From Hepatocystis sp. ex Piliocolobus tephrosceles (Eukaryota; Apicomplexa; Aconoidasida; Haemosporida; Plasmodiidae): a stretch of DNA of 16,927 nucleotides. The translations under genes and the position numbers were made by a program. The first letter of the stretch is position 1; the number at the start of each line of letters is the position of its first letter. Below, piece after piece: positions 9,621 through 16,927 of the stretch. The stretch spans positions 1 through 16,927 of the forward strand of contig CABPSV020000409.1 in assembly GCA_902459845.2 (NCBI GenBank), written 5' to 3'. The notes below the pieces were generated by a model. The model made no database searches. It was not told the DNA's origin and saw only the letters and a program-made list of their open reading frames with translations.

Positions 9621-9765
9621 CACAAAAACGTGAATAAATAGTTGAACGAACGAATAAACCTAGTTTTTTTAAAAAAAAAAAAAAAAAAAATGGCACAAAA
9701 ACGTGAATAAATAGTTGAACGAACGAATAAACCTAGTTTTTTTAAAAAAAAAAAAAAAAAAAAAA
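9620..9765. repeat. 73-bp tandem duplication at the IleRS 3' end
   Basis: Units 9620-9692 and 9693-9765 are near identical: GCACAAAAACGTGAATAAAT, then GTTGAACGAACGAATAAACC, TAG, a T run and an A run. The second unit covers the modelled IleRS stop codon and its poly-Phe tail, so the stop lies in duplicated sequence. Confidence 0.95.
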
Positions 9766-12700
9766 GTCATTGTATATGTACCTGGCGCATTTGTTTGATT
9801 CTGATTTTTTAATTCCTATACTTATGTGAACATGTTTATCATTATCAGTAATATTATCACTATCTTTAGTAGTGTCTTTAAATTTAATTATAGGTTGAAG
9901 GAAAATTTCAAAATTTGGATTGTCTTCTATTAGTTTACTGTTATTATTATTATTATTCGATAAAGGTATTTTATATGTTTTATAATTCTGATCAAACTTA
10001 GTTAAGTCATATAAACTGTTACATAAAACAACATTTGATACATTAAATAATAGACGCAAATCATCAAAATTATTAAAATAATTTTTATTTTTATCTAATT
10101 GTAAAAACATTTTAATTAAATTTATGACAATTGTACTGTTAGTAAAAATATATATAATTGCTTGTGAAGAATTAGAAAAATATGAATTCAATTGTTTATG
10201 AATATAATATTTGATTAAAAATAATATATATAAATTTATTTTTTTATATTTTCTATATTTTGGAAAGGGTAAGAAAAAAATGGATGACTTTTTTGGGGTA
10301 TATGATGAATTAAACAAGTTTGATAAATTTAGATTTGTTTGATTAGGTTCGTTTGGGTAGTTAAGTTGACTTATCAGACCCGAGTAGCTAGCTATTTTTT
10401 TTTCTGTTTCCGCTTCTTTTTCCGTTTCCGTTTTTTTTTCCGTTGCCGTTTCCGTTTCCGTTTTTTTTTCCTTTGCCGTTTCCGTTTTTTTTTCCGTTGC
10501 CGTTTCCGTTTTTTTTTCCGTTGCCGTTTCCGTTTTTTTTTCCTTTGCCGTTTCCGTTTTTTTTATCCTTTTTAACAAAAGAAGTTGGTTATAAATGTCT
10601 TCACATAAGTGTGGTATTATTGGTGCTAATAATCTTAACAAATCAATTAATATGTCATAAAAAATGAATTGGCAATTAATTCTACTAATTGAATAAGTTG
10701 GATGAATATATAATCTGTCTTTACTGTAATCTAAATATATTGCTAAGCTATGGTGTATAAAATTTAAAATATATTTAATAAGTAATTGTAATTGATATTT
10801 TTTATAAGCTTTTAAACAATTTTTTATTAGCTTATCTTTTTCGTATAATATATATTTATCTATAATTTGTAATTGGGTATAGTTAATTTTTTTATTATTA
10901 ATATTAACAAAATCTATTATTGTATATATATTATTTAACATAAATTTAAATGTATTATATATTTTTAAGTATATATTTTTATTTATATCTTCTAATATGT
11001 CATAACTTATAGAAATATTTTTATTAACAAAATTGTAACAACATACCCACAAACGAACAATATCAGCGTTAAATCTTTTTCTGTTTGTAATATTTTTTTT
11101 ATGTATTGTATTTGGGTATACCGAAGTAGTAGTTAATTCAAAATTATGTATATCTTCTTTTTTATCAACATTTGTGTTATTTTCTTTTGAAAAATCATCA
11201 AGTTTTTGTTGTTGGACTTCTTCAAAATGTTTTGCATTTTTTTCCATATAATTTTTTTCCATATAATTTTTTTCCATATTTTTTTTTTTTTTATTTTTTT
11301 TTGTTTGTTTTTCCTCTATGAATAATTCTCTTGGTGAAATAATATTATTTAGACTTTTGCTCATTTTTATATTTTTATCATCCACCACATAATTATGAAC
11401 AATTACATTTTTTATAGGAAGTAAATTTGTTTTTTTTACATTATATGTGGTACTACTATATACATTTTTCAAGCGTTTATTTTTTTTGTTTATATAATTT
11501 AAAAAAAAGTTAATAAAAAAAAAAGACTGAAACCATCCTCTTATTTGATCTATCCCTTCACAGCATAAGTGTATAGTGTTAAGTATATTGTTTTGAAAGA
11601 ACTTTTTTCGATTTTTATTACCGCTGTTTTTACCACTGTTATTGCCGCTGTTATTGCCGCTGTTATTGCCGCTGTTTTTACCGCTGTTTTTACCACTGTT
11701 ATTACAGCTGTTATTGCCACTATTATCCCAATTTAATAAAATATCATCCATATATTTAAGTTTAAAGAAGTTGTTTTTATTTTTTATTTGTTTAGTTACA
11801 TATGTATACATAATTGATGGGTTAAATATTTTTTTCTTTTCTAGTATATTTTTAAGTAGGGTATGTTCATTTGTTTTGTCATAATCTTGCTTGTATGTAT
11901 TAAGAATTTCGTCATATATGTTGTATATGTTAAAAAATGTTTTATCTTTATGTTTTGGTATATTATTATATAAATTATTTTTTTTATTCAAATTACACAT
12001 ATTCGCTTTTCTACTATGATCATCACTACCATCACATTTTAATAAAAAAAGTTTTTTATATTTTTGTTCATACATTTTTTTATCATTATATACATTACTT
12101 AACGAATAAATAATTTTTTTAAAATGAATATTATATAATATATGTTTAGTTATATACAAAACATAAATGTAAGATATAGCTGAATCAAACCATACATCCA
12201 TAATTTGATTGTTAAATATTATTTTTTCATTATTTTTATTATTTAGAGATATACTTTTTAATGGAATATTAACTCCCCAATATTTTTGTCGACTTATACA
12301 CCATTCATTACGTTCTTGAATTAATTGTATTAATTTTTTTTTTGCACTACTATCAATAAAATTAATTTTGTTAATATTTTTAAAAAATAATTTGCTTTTT
12401 ATTTTTTCTATATCCACATAAATTTGTATTAAAGATTTTATATGAACAGGTGTGTGCGATCTCCAATCAAAAGTATCTGAATGTGTATATGGGAAATAAA
12501 ATAACATATATTTATAAAAAGCGTAATAAAATAGTAGGTGTATATTTTTTTGGTTGATATTTATTGGGTTGCTATTGTGGTTAATAACTTCACACGTGTT
12601 GGTAGAACCACATCCATCAGTAACTCCATTTTCTATGTCCTTTAGGAGCATATCTCGTACCGTAATATCCTGTTCATATGTTCGAATCAAATCAATATTT

Positions 12701-15700
12701 TTTTTACAACTATCTATTAAAATGTTTTTATATTGTTTTTTTAAATTTGCATATTCATCAATCACATTTTCATTAATTGTATCGAAATAAAAAGAACTTT
12801 CATTTTTTTTTTCGTTTATTTCTGATTGTTTTTTTGTATGAATGTTGTAACAACAGTTATTTTTGTCCTGATAATTTTTGTCTTTATTATTTTTGTCATT
12901 ATTTTTGTCATTATTTTTGTCATTATTTTTGTCTTTATTATTTTTGTCTTTATTATTTTTGTCTTTATTATTTTTGTCCTTATTATCCTTTTTAGTGTTA
13001 TTTGTATAATAATAACCTGTATCTATATTATGTCCCCCCTTACTGAATTTCAAAATATTATTTAACCCGCTTTTACTAGAACAGTCGAGAGTACTACTAC
13101 TACTACTACTCAATGCAGTTTTTTTTTTTTTTTCTATCTTTTGAAAATTTAACTCGTTTAAGTAAATTTTTTTTTTTAATTTATTATTTTTGTAATATGT
13201 ATTAAAATCAGTAAAACCATGAGATGGAGCTAAATGAACAATACCTGTTCCAAAAGATTCATTAATTTTATTTTTTTCAACAAAAATAAAATTATTTTCT
13301 TCTTTATTTGTAAAATTATTATAAGTACAAGTTTTAAAAACTTCACCTTTTATTTTAATAATAGTTTTTAAATCTTTTATTTTATTATTTTTTTTATAAT
13401 ATTTATATAAATAGTCATAAAATTGATTAAATGATTTATCACTTATAATAAAAAAAAAAGATTCTAAATTTTCATACGTTATTTTTACAATTCTATATAA
13501 AATATTTCTGTCTACTAATAAGCTTTTATTATTAAATATAGTATATATTTTTGTAGTAAAAACTAATATTTTTATGTTATTTTTTATTTTTTTTATTATT
13601 TTTTTTATTATTTTTTTTATGATTAAGCTGGGTAAGTTTTTACCACTTTCACTGTCTCTAATATTATTATCACTACAATTTTCATTAAGTATTGCTCCAT
13701 AGTTCGAATGTACATATTTTATAATACCGCTCAGATTATTAATAACAAAATATTCTTCTTCTTTATTTAATCCAAGTAAGTCATTTATCAAGGTATTATT
13801 ATCTTCATAACTTTTCAAAAAATGTAATAAAAAATCAATACTTATTTTGTTAAAGCTATAAAAGAAGTAAAACGAGTTACATGTAACATTTTTGTAAATC
13901 AGCTCACTATCTGACAAAACCGTTTTAGTGGCGTAGCTATAATGTATAGGTCTATTGCTCATATAAATATAGTTCTGAAAAAAAAAAAAAAAAAAAAAAA
14001 AAATGTAAAAAAAAAATGTAAAAAAAAATGTAAAAAAAAAATGTAAAAAAAAAATGTAAAAAAAAATGTAAAAAAAAATGTAAAATTGGTAGACACGTGA
14101 ACATACAAAAAACACAGACATATACATACACAAGAACTAAACGTGCGATTTGGTTGAAGAGACTAGTATAAAACAATAGCATTTAAACATTTTAGCATTT
14201 TAGCATTTATTTATTTATTTATTTTTTTTTTATTGTTACATGTTTCAAGAGCTGCCCAAAAACCTTTCTTTGGATTTGCTCATATAATTTATAAAAAGTT
14301 ATATATGAATATTCCCATTTTCCCCAAATACCATAAGAAATCAAAGAAATAAATTGTTCATTAATGTAGTGTGATGAATATAGCCTACATAATTTTTTAA
14401 AATATAAAATCTTTTTTTTTTTATCTGTTACATCAGTATCAAAAAACCTGTTTTGTTCATTTTTTATGTTATAAAATAATTGTTGTACAGGTCTTTTTTT
14501 TTTTTTTTTTTTTTTAATTAATTTATTAAGATATATTTTATCACAATTTTGTACAATTCTTTGTCTATTTAATTTTGTAAAGGGATAACTGTTTAAATTA
14601 ATATCATCAACATTTTTTATTTTTAATAATTTCATTACGTTATATTCGATTGGTAAGCCATGTGTATCAAATCCATGTATTAATACAACATAATAGTTTT
14701 TTAATAAAAAAAATTTTAAGTATATATCTTTTATTACTTTATTTAATATATGACCGATATGAATGTCATTATTTGCATATGGTGGGCCATCATGAATAAT
14801 TCGAATTTTTTTACATATTCTGTCATAAAATTTTTGATATATTTTGTATTTGTTTTTTTTTATAAACTCTTTTTTTTTGTCATTTTCTTTTATAATGTTT
14901 TCTAACTTATAAACAGCAGCGTTTTTTTTTCCGTATCGAATATTATTCCTTTTATGTAAATATATACCTTCCTTTTTTTTGAGATCCCCACTTAAATCTG
15001 CATTTTTTTTTGTTTTTGATATGTATTGTATTACATTTTCTTTTCGTAAATCTGTTATGACACTTGTGTTATGTCTAATCAATTTGTTTATTAAGTTTTC
15101 TCGTTTTTTAATCAAACTGTTCCCAACAAGATATGGATCCGTTCTATTACTGGGATACTCTTCTTTTTTACTATCTTTGTATATCCACTTTTTTATATTT
15201 TTATAATTTCTTGTTTCGTATATATCTTTAGAGTTCCAAAAATCTTGAATAATTTTCTGTCTAACAAGAAAAAAAAAAAAATAAATAAAAATAAATCTCA
15301 ATAAAAAAGTCTCAATAAAAAAGTCTTAAAAAAAAAAAACCTTAAAAAAAAAGTCTTAAAAAAAAAAGTCTTAAAAAAAAGAGGGGGAAGGAAAATAAAA
15401 CGCGGAAAAATAAAACAGACTAAAATAGAATGGAAGGAAAGGAAAGGGAAACAGAAAGGAACAAAGGAAAAAAAACAATTAACAGCTTTATAAAAAAAAA
15501 AAAAATATTCTTTTTTTATGATTTTTTTTTTTTTTTTTATTTATATCACTAAATGAATAATCCTTTTACCTATCAAAACTGTTATAAGTAGTTGGTATAT
15601 ACTGAATGGGTAAATTGAGTGATTGCTTAATTACGTCCTTGATTTTTGGTTTATGTTCATGTAATATGTTCATACGATTGTTCATACGATTGTTCATACG

Positions 15701-15970
15701 ATTGTTCATACGACTGTTCATACGACTGTTCATACGACTGTTCATACGACTATTTACATGATTGTTTACATGATTGTGTTTCCATTTTTTATTAGGAAAA
15801 ATAAAATATAATAATTTTGCATTATCACGAACTAATGAACTTACAACTAAAAATAAATTGGGGGTATGTATATTTACTCTCTTCTTATTAATGTATAAAG
15901 ATGTATATTTTTTTAAAAATAATTCAACAAATATTAACACTATTATTAAAAAAAATATACTGTTATTCAT
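9742..15970 (-). CDS. Isoleucyl-tRNA synthetase, probably apicoplast-targeted (3 exons)
   Basis: Class I IleRS; charges tRNA-Ile and hydrolyses mischarged Val. Model: exons 15970-15570, 15260-14240 and 13974-9742, phases 2 then 0, 1884 residues (bacterial enzymes about 930). The phases agree, and the second junction (QLLKH/NYIYMSNRPIHY) rebuilds a conserved stretch. Motifs: HDGPPYANNDIHIGH (HIGH, residues 301-304), editing-domain GTGIVHLAPSHGFTDF (716-731, conserved Asp kept), DWRSHTPV (about 975), WCISRQKYWG (1032), DVWFDS (1067), CEGIDQIRGWFQS (about 1280), KMSKS (1344-1348), ADIVRLWV, then the anticodon-binding region (about 1510-1600, YSKDRLY, RLLAPIIPHLCEDIY). The N terminus has a hydrophobic signal-peptide-like segment followed by basic, Asn-rich sequence, the bipartite apicoplast pattern. 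In P. falciparum a separate cytosolic enzyme exists, and mupirocin acts on the apicoplast one. Low-complexity inserts: DKNN, NNSG/KNSG, MEKNY and KKTETATE repeats. Odd: the C-terminal zinc motif is cut after KCAR, and the model ends in seven Phe from a poly(T) run, so the true 3' end is uncertain. Identity is near certain, localisation likely. Confidence 0.93.
10395..10565 (-). repeat. In-frame repeat encoding KKTETATE / KKTETAKE in IleRS
   Basis: A 24-bp unit codes KKTETATE or KKTETAKE, ending in a more degenerate ETE/AETE stretch. It sits between the anticodon-binding region and the C-terminal part of IleRS (about residues 1610-1667). A fragment of it reappears at 16606-16678. Confidence 0.93.
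11620..11725 (-). repeat. In-frame repeat encoding NNSG / KNSG in IleRS
   Basis: Units of 12 bp (AATAACAGCGGC-like) give NNSG and KNSG tetrapeptides. They form part of the insert just before the conserved GIDQIRGWFQS segment. Confidence 0.9.
12868..12985 (-). repeat. In-frame repeat encoding DKNNK / DKNN in IleRS
   Basis: Mixed 15-bp and 12-bp units give DKNNK and DKNN. They belong to the low-complexity insert between the editing-site motif and the DWRSHTPV segment. Confidence 0.9.
13975..14239 (-). other. IleRS intron 2 (265 bp)
   Basis: The minus-strand donor is AAACAT/GTAACA and the acceptor is a 23-base T run followed by CAG/AACTAT. It is phase 0 on both sides, and the spliced protein reads FGQLLKH-NYIYMSNRPIHY, aligning with the conserved IleRS segment FG.L......KP.HW. 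The intron contains a 12-bp TGTAAAAAAAAA-type repeat at about 14003-14083. Confidence 0.9.
15261..15569 (-). other. IleRS intron 1 (309 bp)
   Basis: On the minus strand the donor reads GATAG/GTAAAA and the acceptor reads T-rich...CTTGTTAG/ACAG. Joining AG + A restores an Arg codon and keeps frame into QKIIQDFW. The neighbouring acceptor-like ACAG four bases on would break the frame. The intron holds a degenerate repeat of AGTCTTAAAAAAAA type at about 15301-15380 and pyrimidine-rich minus-strand sequence at about 15380-15480. Confidence 0.85.
15570..15970 (-). other. IleRS exon 1: bipartite apicoplast-type leader
   Basis: Exon 1 encodes 133 complete codons with no aminoacyl-tRNA synthetase motif. 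Residues 1-19 (MNNSIFFLIIVLIFVELFL) form a short polar start plus a hydrophobic core like a signal peptide. The following sequence is rich in Lys, Asn and Arg with few acidic residues, as in apicoplast transit peptides, and includes a run of MNSR/MNNR tetrapeptides from a 12-bp repeat at about 15667-15760. It ends IPTTYNSFD, where the family alignment with exon 2 (QKIIQDFW...) begins. Apicoplast import is inferred from this architecture; mitochondrial targeting is less likely because of the hydrophobic core. Confidence 0.75.
15667..15760 (-). repeat. 12-bp repeat encoding MNNR / MNSR in the IleRS leader
   Basis: On the plus strand, CATACGATTGTT and CATACGACTGTT units repeat about seven times. 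In the leader frame they code MNNR and MNSR, adding net positive charge to the presumed transit peptide. Confidence 0.93.
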
Positions 15971-16483
15971 TTTATCATTTTTTTTTTTTTTACCCCCTTC
16001 CCTTGTGTTCTTTCACGTGTATCAATATGCAAAACATGTCAATACATAATATACATATGTGTATATATATATATGTACAATTGTATGTTCCTATTCACCT
16101 ATATATACGCATGAGTACTTAAGTACGTTTAAGTATGTTTGTACATATTTGACTTAAACTGCTATCGAAAGAACAACAACAACACAAAAAAAAAAAACAA
16201 AAGAGCCACTTAAGCCATGTTGTTCTGTGGTGTTAAATAATATTCAATTTATAACAAATTAAATTTTAAAAAGGGATATATATATGTCATGGTAATGGCA
16301 TTAATATATGCAAAAAAAAAAATAATAAAATAAAAAAAAAAAAAAAAAAAAAAAAAAAATAATTAGCAATAAAAATTATGAAAATCAAAGTAAATTAAGA
16401 ATTCTCCGTATGTACGCACTTATAACTTAATGTATGTAATAGGGGGGCTAGCTGATAATAGAAAAATACATATGCAAATATAT

Positions 16484-16594
<111 letters not shown>

Positions 16595-16605
16595 CTTTTT
16601 AGTTT

Positions 16606-16718
16606 TTTTTTTTTCCTTTGCCGTTTCCGTTTTTTTTTCCGTTGCCGTTTCCGTTTTTTTTTCCGTTGCCGTTTCCGTCAATTGTTTATGAATATAATAT
16701 TTGATTAAAAATAATATA
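16606..16718 (-). pseudogene. Permuted IleRS gene fragment
   Basis: 16606-16678 matches 10461-10533 (KKTETATE repeat) and 16679-16718 matches 10189-10228 (LIKYYIHKQL coding), both in the same orientation as the source and, by eye, base for base. In the gene these segments are about 230 bp apart and in the opposite order. The joined piece has no start or rest of the gene, so it is a non-functional fragment or an assembly product. Confidence 0.88.
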
Positions 16719-16770
16719 ATCGAAGACAAATAAATAAAATAAAAAATAAATAAGTAAAAACACCCTTGTT

Positions 16771-16927
16771 CTTAAAAAAAAACAGAGTAAACAAAAAAAA
16801 AAAAAAAAAAACACAGTAAACAAAAAAAAAGCAGAGTAAATAAAAAAAAACAGAGTAAACAAAAAAAAAACAGAGTAAATAAAAAAAAAACAGAGTAAAT
16901 AAAAAAAAAACAGAGTAAATAAAAAAA
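16771..16927. repeat. Approximately 20-bp tandem array (A-run + CAGAGTAAAY)
   Basis: Units of nine to ten A followed by CAGAGTAAAC or CAGAGTAAAT repeat about eight times. An early unit has a longer A run and CACAGTAAAC. The array continues past the end of the window. Confidence 0.93.

Larger units (their letters stand above)
6755..9741. other. Convergent intergenic region, no gene firmly supported
   Basis: This stretch separates the VAC14 and IleRS stop codons and should hold both 3' UTRs. It contains a heptamer array (6813-7051), AT arrays (about 7474-7513 and 9048-9088), T runs (7554-7588 and 8179-8215), a 14-bp repeat (8461-8502), an ATAAC/TTAAAATGAAA-type satellite (about 8670-8765), a CATAAAAAAAAA repeat (about 9390-9490), a run of 55 A (9565-9619) and a 73-bp duplication. 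Two less repetitive islands (7632-7745 and 7101-7149) have splice-like borders on the minus strand. I see no tRNA or rRNA. Confidence 0.7.

Noticed and set aside
12660..12700. tRNA-like T-loop sequence (GTTCGAATCAA)
   Set aside because: It lies inside IleRS coding sequence, and no matching acceptor or D and anticodon arms are visible.

Overview
The window looks like nuclear chromosomal DNA from a malaria parasite (Plasmodium or a close haemosporidian). It is extremely AT-rich, with very long poly(A)/poly(T) tracts and AT dinucleotide arrays between genes. The proteins are swollen by Asn/Lys/Asp/Glu-rich insertions made of in-frame tandem repeats, introns are short with GT..AG borders, and one protein carries an apicoplast-type leader. 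The species cannot be fixed from sequence alone.

Layout. 1-1804: 5' flank of the first gene, with homopolymers (including a run of 95 A), a five-copy 15-bp repeat and a possible C/A-looped hairpin. 1805-6754 (+): a single-exon gene for a 1649-residue VAC14 homologue. 6755-9741: about 3 kb between two converging genes, with a heptamer array, AT arrays, poly(T), several minisatellites and a 73-bp tandem duplication. 15970-9742 (-): a three-exon gene for a large isoleucyl-tRNA synthetase with a signal-peptide-like N terminus, read as the apicoplast enzyme. 15971-16927: its 5' flank, containing a rearranged copy of a piece of the same gene and a 20-bp tandem array that runs off the window end.

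The two genes have unrelated jobs: VAC14 scaffolds the PI(3,5)P2 kinase/phosphatase complex on endolysosomal membranes, and IleRS charges tRNA-Ile for organellar translation. They are only convergent neighbours. No new multi-gene system was found. The points most worth a second look are: (a) the IleRS reading frame leaves the family alignment exactly at a splice-donor-like site inside the C-terminal zinc motif, so its last exon may be missing from the simple model; (b) a permuted fragment of IleRS lies about 0.6 kb upstream of its own start, with the structure of a tandem-duplication or circle junction; and (c) two exon-like islands lie on the minus strand between the genes.
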